Assembly (NCBI GenBank): GCA_002368715.1
Contig: DFEO01000107.1
Location: 1 to 6,127, forward strand
DNA from: Ruminococcus sp. UBA3800
GTDB lineage: Bacteria > Bacillota > Clostridia > Oscillospirales > Ruminococcaceae
Direction of reading: 5' to 3'
Length of the DNA: 6,127 nucleotides
Position numbers and translations under genes: made by a program. Positions 1 to 5,829 of this stretch are shown in pieces; positions within the stretch are counted from its first letter, which is position 1, and each line of letters opens with the position of its first letter. The notes beneath the pieces are model-generated. The model saw nothing but the letters and a program-made list of their open reading frames with translations. It was not told where the DNA came from and did not search any database.

Positions 1-289
1 GCTGATACTCGGGATACTGAAACACAAGCCCCACCTTGAACCTTATAGGTCTGAGCTTTGCTTTATCGTCCCAAAGCTTCTCGCCGTCGATATAAACGCT
101 GCCTTCCGTTGGCTTTAAAAGTCCGTTGAAGTGCTGTATCAGCGTGGATTTTCCAGAGCCGGTATGTCCGATTATCCCGACAAACTCGCCCTCTTCTATA
201 TCAAGGTCTATATGATCCACAGCCACTTTACGAAAGGGTGTCCCCTCACCGTAAACATAGGTCAAGCCTTCAGTTTTTATAACTGCCAT
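1..289 (-). CDS. ecfA2: ECF transporter ATP-binding protein EcfA2 (5' part only)
   Basis: This is one of the two ATPases of an energy-coupling factor (ECF) transporter. On the inner face of the membrane it pairs with EcfA1 and drives EcfT and exchangeable S components that take up vitamins or metal ions. Only the first 96 residues are present; the gene runs off the left edge. I translated it from the ATG at 289-287. Visible are the Walker A motif GHTGSGKST (residues 41-49) and, at the truncated end, the Q-loop [11 protein letters not shown] (about residues 86-96). The 'QYPEYQ' form is typical of EcfA2, whereas EcfA1 has 'QNPDNQ'. An SD (GGAG, 296-299) lies 6 nt before the start. The gene begins 11 nt after the ecfA1 stop, which fits co-expression of the two subunits. 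The Walker B and signature motifs lie outside the window. EcfT is expected next but cannot be seen. Confidence 0.93.
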   Translation of the reverse strand, partial: MAVIKTEGLTYVYGEGTPFRKVAVDHIDLDIEEGEFVGIIGHTGSGKSTLIQHFNGLLKPTEGSVYIDGEKLWDDKAKLRPIRFKVGLVFQYPEYQ

Positions 290-300
290 TTTACTCTCCG

Positions 301-1149
301 TCAACAAAGAAGCTCATAAAGCTTCTCCACACATTCTTCCTCTGTTATTATATCGTCGGGCAGGTCAACGCCCTCGCTTCTCAGTATATGACAAAGCTCG
401 GTCACCTGCGGAACATCCAGTCCAAGGTTTTTGAGTGTCCTTACCTGTGAAAAGATCTTCTTAGGCTCATTGTCAAGCACTATCTCTCCGCCGTCGATAA
501 CAACGACACGGTCAGCCTGAACAGCCTCCTCCATATAGTGAGTGATAAGCACGATAGTAACTCCGTTTTCATTAAGCTCTTTTATCGTTTTCATCACTTC
601 TGCTCTGCCCTTGGGGTCAAGCATCGCCGTAGGCTCATCAAGCAGTATACAGTCAGGTCGCATAGCGATGATACCGGCAATAGCGACTCTCTGCTTCTGG
701 CCGCCCGAAAGCTTATGCGGCGCATGGAGCCTGTATTCATACATACCGACTGTTCTGAGTGCTTCATCGACACGGCGCCGTATCTCTTTCGGTTCAACGC
801 CCATATTCTCCAGAGCGAACGCTACGTCCTCCTCGACGATAGTCGCAACTATCTGGTTATCGGGATTCTGGAACACCATACCCACCTTCTGGCGGATATC
901 CAGCAGATTTTTCTCGTCAGCAACAGACATCCCGTCAACGCTCACACTGCCCTTCTGAGGGATGTTAATGCCGTTTATACACTTGGCAAGTGTGGATTTT
1001 CCCGAGCCGTTATGCCCAAGCACTGCCACGAACTCTCCTTTTTTTATATCAAGAGTCACTCCCTTCAGCACCTCAGTGACAACGGGCGGCTCCTCGATCT
1101 CGTTTATATATGAAAATTCAAGATCACGGATCTCAATAAAACTACTCAT
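301..1149 (-). CDS. ecfA1: ECF transporter ATP-binding protein EcfA1
   Basis: This is a 282-residue ABC ATPase of the CbiO/EcfA family and the partner of EcfA2 in an ECF vitamin or metal importer. All nucleotide-binding motifs are intact: A-loop Tyr14, Walker [10 protein letters not shown] (45-53), Q-loop FQNPDNQ (93-99), signature LSGGQKQR (147-154), Walker B CILLDEP (167-173), D-loop LDP (177-179) and switch His204. The FQNPDNQ motif followed by [12 protein letters not shown] is characteristic of EcfA1. Between the A-loop and the first core strand there is a short acidic, proline-containing insertion (about residues 16-25). The C-terminal tail after about residue 235 matches the EcfA dimerisation extension in length. 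The start is the ATG at 1149-1147, with SD GGAG (1158-1161) 8 nt upstream. The gene lies 53 nt after a small Lys-rich gene, with a stem-loop in the gap, and 11 nt before ecfA2. The transported substrate cannot be inferred because no S component is in view. Confidence 0.95.
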   Translation of the reverse strand: MSSFIEIRDLEFSYINEIEEPPVVTEVLKGVTLDIKKGEFVAVLGHNGSGKSTLAKCINGINIPQKGSVSVDGMSVADEKNLLDIRQKVGMVFQNPDNQIVATIVEEDVAFALENMGVEPKEIRRRVDEALRTVGMYEYRLHAPHKLSGGQKQRVAIAGIIAMRPDCILLDEPTAMLDPKGRAEVMKTIKELNENGVTIVLITHYMEEAVQADRVVVIDGGEIVLDNEPKKIFSQVRTLKNLGLDVPQVTELCHILRSEGVDLPDDIITEEECVEKLYELLC

Positions 1150-1169
1150 ATCATCAGCTCCGACCTAAA

Positions 1170-1202
1170 GCCTGCGGGGCGGCTTTGCCGCCCCTGACAA
1201 GC
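1170..1202 (-). terminator. GC-rich stem-loop, possible weak terminator or attenuator
   Basis: The inner stem is a perfect 8-bp GGGGCGGC/GCCGCCCC (1176-1183 with 1187-1194) with a 3-nt loop (AAA on the transcribed strand). An outer 5-bp stem (1170-1174 with 1198-1202, including one G-U pair) is separated from it by a small internal loop. The structure begins directly after the TGA of the small gene at 1203. Only three U residues follow (1169-1167), so it is not a canonical intrinsic terminator. I infer partial termination, or an RNA-stabilising or processing element, separating the upstream operon from ecfA1A2. The structure is seen directly; the function is inferred. Confidence 0.45.
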
Positions 1203-1364
1203 TCAGTCCTTTTTCTTCTTGATCTTATCGATCACATCTTCTGCCATGTCCTTTGCCTTTTCAAGGTTTTCCTTGGTGGCAAGCTTCTTGGCTTCCTTCT
1301 TGACGTTATCGGGTATCTTGTCGTCAAGCTTGTCGATAGTCTTTTTGATGTCATCAAGTCCCAT
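1203..1364 (-). CDS. Lys-rich small protein of unknown function (53 aa)
   Basis: This small gene starts at the ATG at 1364-1362 and ends at the TGA at 1205-1203. The product begins MGLDDIKKTIDKLDD and ends DVIDKIKKKKD. By my count it has 16 Lys and no Arg, 14 Asp or Glu, and no Cys, His, Phe, Tyr or Trp. It looks like one or two charged amphipathic helices split by an IPDN turn (about residues 17-20). There is no signal peptide or membrane segment, so it is probably cytosolic. Support for it being real: a consensus AGGAGG 8 nt before the ATG, a start 15 nt after the methyltransferase stop, and a stem-loop directly after its stop. Lys codons are mostly AAG, as in the neighbouring genes. I do not recognise the family. 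The style faintly resembles small MT0933-type antitoxin-like or CsbD-like proteins, but that rests on composition only and I assign no function. Confidence 0.72.
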   Translation of the reverse strand: MGLDDIKKTIDKLDDKIPDNVKKEAKKLATKENLEKAKDMAEDVIDKIKKKKD

Positions 1365-1372
1365 TTTTTCAG

Positions 1373-1378
1373 CCTCCT
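1373..1378 (-). promoter_or_regulatory. Consensus Shine-Dalgarno of the small Lys-rich gene
   Basis: A perfect AGGAGG lies 8 nt upstream of the ATG at 1364, inside the 15-nt gap after the methyltransferase TAA (1382-1380). It is among the strongest SDs in the window and is the main reason for calling the 53-codon frame a real gene. It also fixes the start codon. Confidence 0.75.
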
Positions 1379-1379
1379 A

Positions 1380-2243
1380 TTATTTTTTCCAAACAGCGGT
1401 CGAGCCGCACGGGAGCGACCTTCCTGTTGCTTCAACAGGAAGACCTATCTCATCAGCAGACACCTCTCCGCCGTATTGCTTACATATAACGTCACCTAAG
1501 ATATATGCCATAACAGAGGGTGACAGCCCTGTTGTATAGCTGTTCAACAGGAAGAAAAGCGGATCATCGCTGAGAACACCTGCACACAGCTTTACAAGAT
1601 CGTAAACGCAATCCTCGAGCTTCCATACCTCTCCGCCGGGGCCTCTGCCGTAAGAAGGCGGGTCCATAACGACGGCATCATATCTGCGGCCTCTTTTTAT
1701 TTCACGTCTTACAAACTTTTCGCAGTCATCAACAAGCCATCTGACAGGCTTATCATCAAGTCCTGATGCCCTGGCATTATCTCTTGCCCAGGCGACCATT
1801 CCCTTTGAAGCATCAACGTGTGCTACCTTTGCTCCGGCCGCCGCACAGGCAAGCGTTGCACCGCCCGTATAGGCAAACAGATTGAGCACATTTATCTCTC
1901 TGTCTGCATTTCTTATAAGGCCGCTCATAAGATCCCAGTTTACAGCCTGCTCGGGAAAAAGCCCCGTATGCTTGAAGCCTGTGGGTCTTATAACAAAGCG
2001 CAGATCCTTATAGCTTATGTTCCAGCTCTCGGGCAGCTTTCTGCGAAACTCCCAGTTTCCTCCGCCTTTCTGAGAACGGTGATAAACGCCGTCAGCCTTG
2101 TTCCATTTATCGGAATACTCGGGACTTTTCCAGATTATCTGCGGATCGGGCCTGACAAGCAGGTGCCCTCCCCAGCTTTCAAGCTTCATTCCCTCGGTCG
2201 CATCCAAAAGCTTGTAGTCCTTCCAGTTTTCTGCTATCCTCAT
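1380..2243 (-). CDS. Class I SAM-dependent methyltransferase, RlmI/RlmK-like
   Basis: This 287-residue protein has a Rossmann-fold methyltransferase domain like the C-terminal half of the 23S rRNA methyltransferases RlmI and RlmK. Residues 1-110 form an N-terminal region with the conserved FKHTGLFPEQA block (90-100). SAM-binding motif I is LNLFAYTGGAT (120-130), followed by an acidic residue in VDAS (Asp144) and a DD pair (172-173). Motif IV is DPPSYGRGPGG (194-204). Near the end is LPCGSTAVW (277-285). An N-terminal PUA domain as in RlmI is absent. The position where RlmI has its cysteine-containing motif VI reads LLNSYTTG (232-239) with no Cys, so m5C chemistry is unlikely. An RNA substrate is plausible, but the target is unknown. 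The ATG shares one base with the TAA of the Nudix gene (TAATG), which suggests translational coupling. A purine-rich AAAGG lies just upstream. Confidence 0.85.
   Translation of the reverse strand: MRIAENWKDYKLLDATEGMKLESWGGHLLVRPDPQIIWKSPEYSDKWNKADGVYHRSQKGGGNWEFRRKLPESWNISYKDLRFVIRPTGFKHTGLFPEQAVNWDLMSGLIRNADREINVLNLFAYTGGATLACAAAGAKVAHVDASKGMVAWARDNARASGLDDKPVRWLVDDCEKFVRREIKRGRRYDAVVMDPPSYGRGPGGEVWKLEDCVYDLVKLCAGVLSDDPLFFLLNSYTTGLSPSVMAYILGDVICKQYGGEVSADEIGLPVEATGRSLPCGSTAVWKK
1420..1442. repeat. Perfect inverted repeat inside the methyltransferase gene
   Basis: The arms 1420-1429 and 1433-1442 are perfectly complementary over 10 bp and separated by 3 nt. On the transcript this is CUUCCUGUUG-AAG-CAACAGGAAG, coding residues 268-275 (LPVEATGR) about 40 nt before the stop codon. 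No U-run follows on the transcribed strand, so it does not look like an intrinsic terminator. Confidence 0.6.
1528..1551. repeat. Second inverted repeat with the same arms
   Basis: The arms CCTGTTG (1528-1534) and CAACAGG (1545-1551) pair over 7 bp around a 10-nt loop. The right-hand side belongs to a 13-nt exact direct repeat (TTCAACAGGAAGA at 1431-1443 and 1543-1555). The two copies are read in different codon phases, so this is not a duplicated protein motif. Confidence 0.5.
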
Positions 2244-2734
2244 TATATCTTTTCCTTTGCTCTTCGTATAAGCTCCTGAATTATGCTGCCGGGTCTGACC
2301 TTTTGTACAGCCTCATCGGCTGTGAACCATTCGCCGCTCAGGACCTCTGATGAAAGTGTGAGTTCACTTTTTCTCACCCTTGCCATAAAGCCGATCATCA
2401 GCTGATCTCTGGCTTCATAGAATATGCTTCCAAGGTATAAAAGTTCGCTGCACTCAAGGCCTGTTTCTTCCTTTATCTCACGGGCAGCCGACGCTTCGGC
2501 GCTCTCTGCACATTTCATAAACCCTGCGACCCCGACATACTTAGCAGTGTCGCCATAGCTCTGCCTGATAAGCAAGACCTCGTCAAACTCGTTTACGACT
2601 ACCGACAAAACGCAGGTATAAAACGAATCGAACCACGGACGCTCGCAAGCCTGACAAAAGGGCATATCTCCCTCATCGCCTATGGGCTTATATACGAGTT
2701 TATTTCCACAGACCGGACAAAAGGAGTATCTCAT
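2243..2734 (-). CDS. Zinc-ribbon Nudix hydrolase, NudC-related
   Basis: This 163-residue Nudix hydrolase is expected to cleave a nucleoside diphosphate linked to another group, using divalent metal. Residues 6-30 form a four-cysteine zinc ribbon (C6-x2-C9 ... C27-x2-C30). The Nudix domain follows, with a canonical box at 71-93: G71, E77, REIKEE (85-90), G92. Order and spacing match the C-terminal part of NAD(H) pyrophosphatase/decapping enzyme NudC, but NudC's N-terminal domain is absent (E. coli NudC is about 257 residues). NudC's hallmark SQPWPFPxS is replaced by SIFYEARDQ (103-111) at the same spacing, so NAD-type substrate preference is doubtful. The start ATG (2734-2732) overlaps the glmM TAA by one base, and GAGG (2745-2748) lies 10 nt upstream. 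It is probably cytosolic and co-translated with glmM. The family is certain; the substrate is unknown. Confidence 0.9.
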   Translation of the reverse strand: MRYSFCPVCGNKLVYKPIGDEGDMPFCQACERPWFDSFYTCVLSVVVNEFDEVLLIRQSYGDTAKYVGVAGFMKCAESAEASAAREIKEETGLECSELLYLGSIFYEARDQLMIGFMARVRKSELTLSSEVLSGEWFTADEAVQKVRPGSIIQELIRRAKEKI

Positions 2735-4080
2735 TATTTCATTTCCTCAACAAGCTTTGCGATATTGTTGGCATATTCGGTGATAACACCTGTTTTTTTG
2801 CCCTCTATCATTACTCTTACAAGAGGCTCAGTCCCCGACTCACGAACAAGTATCCTTCCGTCGGAGCCGAGCTTGTCGGAATACTCCCGTATTGCAGCAA
2901 GAACAGCTTCGTCCTTTTCCCACTTGCCCTTTTTGTCAGGCGTTATCCTGACGTTAACGAGCACCTGAGGATAAGTCTCCATACACGAAGCAAGCTCGCT
3001 TGCCTTTTTCTTTGTATAACTCATTACGGTGAGAAGCTTGGTGCCTGTCAGCTCACCGTCACCGGTGTTTGCAAAATCCAGCATTATTATGTGACCCGAC
3101 TGCTCGCCGCCGAGGTTATAGCCGCCCTTCTGCATCTCTTCAAGAACATATCTGTCACCGACCTTTGTGGTCGCAACGACAACGTTGTTCTCCTTGGCAA
3201 ACTTAAAAAAGCCAAGGTTTGTCATAACAGTGACCACACAAGCATTATGCTTGAGCAGACCAAGATCCTTCATATAATTCGAGAAGATAGCAAGCAGCTT
3301 GTCACCGTCTATAAGTTCGCCGTTCTCATCGACAGCAAGACATCTGTCAGCATCACCGTCAAAAGCAAGGCCGACATCGCAGTGATTCTCAACTACTGCT
3401 CTTTGCAGCCCCTCAATGTGGGTCGAGCCGCAGTCTTTGTTTATGTTGGTGCCGTCGGGACGGTCGTTCAGCATCACGCACTTTGCACCCAGTCCTTCAA
3501 ATATCTTCTGAGCACACACAGAAGCCGAACCGTTTGCACAATCAAGAGCGACTTTTATCCCTTTGAAATCGGAAGGACTCGACTTCATAATATGTCTTAC
3601 ATAGTCCCAGACAGCATCGTTCTCATAATAAACACGGCCGATCTCGGTGCCGCTGCAAAGAGAGATATCCCCGGGTCTGTCAAGTATGAGTTCTTCTATC
3701 TCGGCCTCCACGCTGTCGGGCAGCTTGAAACCGCTTCCGGAAAAAAGCTTTATGCCGTTGAATTCTACGGAATTATGAGATGCAGATATCATCACTCCCG
3801 CATCCGCTTCGTATTTATTGACAAGAAGTGCAACTGCCGGCGTCGGGATAACACCAAGTATATACGCATCTGCTCCCACAGAACAGATACCCGAAACAAG
3901 AGCCGCCTCCAGAACATCGCTGGATATCCTTGTATCCTTTCCTATGATGATCTTAGTCTTGCCCTTTTTGCCCTTTGAAAGAACAAGGGCCGCTGCTCTG
4001 CCGATCTTCATTGCCATCTCGCAGGTAAGCTCTGTTACAGCAACTCCTCTTGCTCCGTCAGTGCCAAATAATCTTCCCAT
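2734..4080 (-). CDS. glmM: Phosphoglucosamine mutase GlmM
   Basis: This enzyme converts glucosamine-6-phosphate to glucosamine-1-phosphate, the step between GlmS and GlmU on the way to UDP-GlcNAc for peptidoglycan. It acts in the cytosol and needs Mg2+ and a phosphoserine. The protein has 448 residues, the usual family length, with all four active-site elements: N-terminal FGTDGARG (5-12), catalytic serine S101 in SASHN (99-103), metal loop DGDADR (241-246), sugar-binding GGEQSGH (324-330) and phosphate-binding RESGTEPLVRV (413-423). SASHN and GGEQSGH are in the GlmM form, which argues against a general phosphoglucomutase or phosphomannomutase. The start ATG (4080-4078) has AAGGAG (4091-4096) 10 nt upstream. 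A weak AT-only stem (4096-4101 with 4106-4111) touches that SD. The gene begins 47 nt after ruvB, and its stop overlaps the start of the Nudix gene (TAATG). Confidence 0.97.
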   Translation of the reverse strand: MGRLFGTDGARGVAVTELTCEMAMKIGRAAALVLSKGKKGKTKIIIGKDTRISSDVLEAALVSGICSVGADAYILGVIPTPAVALLVNKYEADAGVMISASHNSVEFNGIKLFSGSGFKLPDSVEAEIEELILDRPGDISLCSGTEIGRVYYENDAVWDYVRHIMKSSPSDFKGIKVALDCANGSASVCAQKIFEGLGAKCVMLNDRPDGTNINKDCGSTHIEGLQRAVVENHCDVGLAFDGDADRCLAVDENGELIDGDKLLAIFSNYMKDLGLLKHNACVVTVMTNLGFFKFAKENNVVVATTKVGDRYVLEEMQKGGYNLGGEQSGHIIMLDFANTGDGELTGTKLLTVMSYTKKKASELASCMETYPQVLVNVRITPDKKGKWEKDEAVLAAIREYSDKLGSDGRILVRESGTEPLVRVMIEGKKTGVITEYANNIAKLVEEMK

Positions 4081-4127
4081 TAAAAACTATCTCCTTCAAA
4101 TATTTATTTGATGCGCCAATCCCACTG

Positions 4128-5165
4128 TCATAAGTGAGTCTGGCCGTCTTTAAGTATCCCCAAATGGTCGTATGCGAGCTGAGTGGCAACTCTGCCCCTG
4201 GGTGTTTTGGAAATAAACCCCAGCTGCATAAGATACGGCTCGCAGACATCCTCGATCGTTACCGAGTCCTCGCCTATTGCCGCCGCAAGCGTTTCAAGGC
4301 CAACAGGGCCGCCGTTATAGCCCTTTATTATCATATTCAAAAGCCGCTTATCAAGCTTATCAAGTCCGAGCTTATCAACCTCCATGCGGTTAAGAGCTAT
4401 TTTAGCGATCTCCTCGGATATGATGCCGTTGCCCATGACCTCTGCAAAGTCTCTTACACGCTTCAGAAAACGGTTAGCTATTCGTGGTGTGCCTCTTGAA
4501 CGCTTCGCTATCTCCAGGGCACCCTTGTCATCGCAGGCAACACCCAGGATGACAGCCGATCTCTTGACTATATCCGAAAGCTGCTCTGTGGTGTAAAGGT
4601 CAAGTCTCTGGATAACGCCGAAGCGGTCACGCAAAGGTGCTGACAAAAGGCCTGCCCTTGTGGTGGCACCGATAAGAGTGAACTTGTTGAGCTCTATCCT
4701 TATCGACCTTGCCGCAGGACCCTTGCCCATGATTATATCAAGCGCATAGTCTTCGAGTGCGGGATAAAGCACCTCTTCGACCTGACGTGAAAGCCTGTGT
4801 ATCTCGTCGATAAACAGCACATCGCCCTTTTCAAGGTTCGTCAGCAGTGCTGCAAGGTCGCCCGGCTTTTCAATGGCAGGACCCGAGGTTATGCGTATGT
4901 TCACGCCCATCTCATGAGCGATTATTGCAGAAAGCGTAGTCTTGCCAAGACCGGGAGGGCCGTAAAGCAAAACATGATCCAGGCTGTCGCCTCTGTTTCT
5001 GGCCGCCTGAATATATATCTTCATATTCTCCTTGACCTTATCCTGTCCTATATACTCATCAAGTGTGACAGGTCTGAGGCTGACCTCGAAATCATCGGTG
5101 GTCTCAGATACGGTCTCTTTCGGAGTTACGATCCTTTCAATATCGAATTCGCCTTTTTCTATCAT
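4128..5165 (-). CDS. ruvB: Holliday junction branch migration ATPase RuvB
   Basis: RuvB is the AAA+ hexameric motor that, loaded on a Holliday junction by RuvA, pumps DNA to move the branch point during recombination repair. The product has 345 residues, normal for the family. Motifs: [13 protein letters not shown] (29-41), Walker A GPPGLGKT (69-76), Walker B VLFIDEIH (116-123), sensor 1 LIGATTRAG (164-172), arginine finger in LRDRFG (Arg179), sensor 2 RGTPRIANR (224-232), and the C-terminal winged helix with TPRGR (321-325) that contacts DNA. The ATG at 5165-5163 is chosen because an in-frame TGA lies 18 nt upstream (5183-5181), no alternative start codon lies between, and the next Met is residue 48. 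The 10 nt in front of it contain no SD; the only good one is 31 nt away across a stem-loop (see the leader entry). It follows ruvA by 49 nt. Confidence 0.97.
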   Translation of the reverse strand: MIEKGEFDIERIVTPKETVSETTDDFEVSLRPVTLDEYIGQDKVKENMKIYIQAARNRGDSLDHVLLYGPPGLGKTTLSAIIAHEMGVNIRITSGPAIEKPGDLAALLTNLEKGDVLFIDEIHRLSRQVEEVLYPALEDYALDIIMGKGPAARSIRIELNKFTLIGATTRAGLLSAPLRDRFGVIQRLDLYTTEQLSDIVKRSAVILGVACDDKGALEIAKRSRGTPRIANRFLKRVRDFAEVMGNGIISEEIAKIALNRMEVDKLGLDKLDKRLLNMIIKGYNGGPVGLETLAAAIGEDSVTIEDVCEPYLMQLGFISKTPRGRVATQLAYDHLGILKDGQTHL

Positions 5166-5214
5166 ATCGGGTCTGATGCTTCAAAAAAGAAGCATATCCT
5201 CCTTCCCGTCCAAA
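5166..5214 (-). promoter_or_regulatory. ruvB leader: distant SD plus stem-loop before the start codon
   Basis: The ruvA-ruvB gap holds an AAGGAGGA (5197-5204), a strong SD. Directly after it is a perfect 7-bp stem-loop (arms 5189-5195 and 5176-5182; six-U loop on the transcript), then 10 unpaired nt and the ruvB ATG. The linear SD-to-ATG spacing is 31 nt, but with the hairpin folded only 11 unpaired nt remain. An ATG at 5195-5193 lies 2 nt after the SD and opens a four-codon frame, ATG CTT CTT TTT TGA (5195-5181). That spacing is unusually short for initiation. The structure is seen directly; the role in ruvB translation is inferred. Confidence 0.6.
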
Positions 5215-5817
5215 TCATCTGAATCTCGCAAGGCTCATAAGCGCCTTTTTGATAAGCTCCTCTGTCGGAAGCGTCGGATCGAGCTTTGATACGGCTGCCG
5301 AAGCTTCGCTGTCGGAATATCCGAGAACAACGAGCGCCGTCAGCGCTTCCCTTACATTATCGGCAGCAGCAGGCGACGAAGAAAAGCCTGCATCCCCTCT
5401 GACCGAGATAGTATTCTCCTTTGCGACCTTATCTTTAAGCTCCAAAACGATCCTCTGTGCTGTCTTGGCACCTATACCCTTGATCTTCGTGAACGATGCG
5501 CTGTCGCCCGTTGCGACCGCAAGCGCAAACTGTGAGGGAGTACAGGATGAAAGGATCGAGATCGCTGCCTTTGGACCGACACCCGAAACGCCTATCAGCA
5601 TACGGAAGCTTTTCAGCTCTTCTTTTGTTGCAAATCCGAAAAGCTCGACAGCATCCTCCCTGACGGAAAGGTGAGTATAAAGCATCACCTCGTCCTTCCC
5701 GGCAACAGCCTGTATCGTTGAAAAAGAGGTACGACATTCATATCCTACGCCTGCACATTCCACAACGACAGTTTCATTCTGTGAATATATAAGTTTTCCT
5801 CTTACGGAATAGATCAT
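5215..5817 (-). CDS. ruvA: Holliday junction DNA-binding protein RuvA
   Basis: RuvA forms tetramers that hold a Holliday junction in a square-planar shape, dock RuvB rings and guide RuvC. The protein has 200 residues, the usual family length. Domain I is an OB-fold (1-63) starting MIYSVRGKL, with VGYEC (24-28). Domain II has two helix-hairpin-helix motifs, LIGVSGVGPKAA (74-85) and KIKGIGAKTA (111-120), which bind the DNA backbone. A flexible Ser/Ala-rich linker (about 131-152) leads to domain III (153-200), the small helical domain that contacts RuvB. The start ATG (5817-5815) has AGGAG (5824-5828) 6 nt upstream and is 12 nt after the ruvC stop. Together with ruvC and ruvB this is a complete RuvABC resolvasome cluster in the order C-A-B. 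Confidence 0.97.
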   Translation of the reverse strand: MIYSVRGKLIYSQNETVVVECAGVGYECRTSFSTIQAVAGKDEVMLYTHLSVREDAVELFGFATKEELKSFRMLIGVSGVGPKAAISILSSCTPSQFALAVATGDSASFTKIKGIGAKTAQRIVLELKDKVAKENTISVRGDAGFSSSPAAADNVREALTALVVLGYSDSEASAAVSKLDPTLPTEELIKKALMSLARFR

Positions 5818-5829
5818 ATCTTTCTCCTG

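Noticed and set aside
308..326. 7-bp stem-loop at the 3' end of ecfA1, followed by UUGUU
   Set aside because: The stem is short and mostly AT, lies inside the coding sequence just before the stop, and is followed within 20 nt by ecfA2 with its own SD. A terminator here would separate two subunits of one complex.
538..1113. Plus-strand open frames (191 and 138 codons) opposite ecfA1
   Set aside because: Both are antisense to a complete ABC ATPase gene and their products show no family motifs.
1150..1202. Gap before ecfA1 considered for a vitamin riboswitch
   Set aside because: At 53 nt, mostly occupied by a simple GC hairpin, it cannot hold a TPP, FMN, cobalamin or similar aptamer.
3091..3978. 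Long open frame (295 codons) on the plus strand, antisense to glmM
   Set aside because: It lies wholly inside a glmM gene with every catalytic motif intact, has no recognisable domain, and is best explained as a shadow of the codon bias of glmM.
4096..4111. 6-bp AT-rich hairpin touching the glmM SD, considered as a riboswitch or glmS-like element
   Set aside because: It is too weak and too short, and the 47-nt gap has no room for a known glmS-type ribozyme or riboswitch.
4797..5222. Plus-strand open frame of 141 codons opposite ruvB
   Set aside because: It overlaps the intact ruvB motifs on the other strand and has no domain signature.
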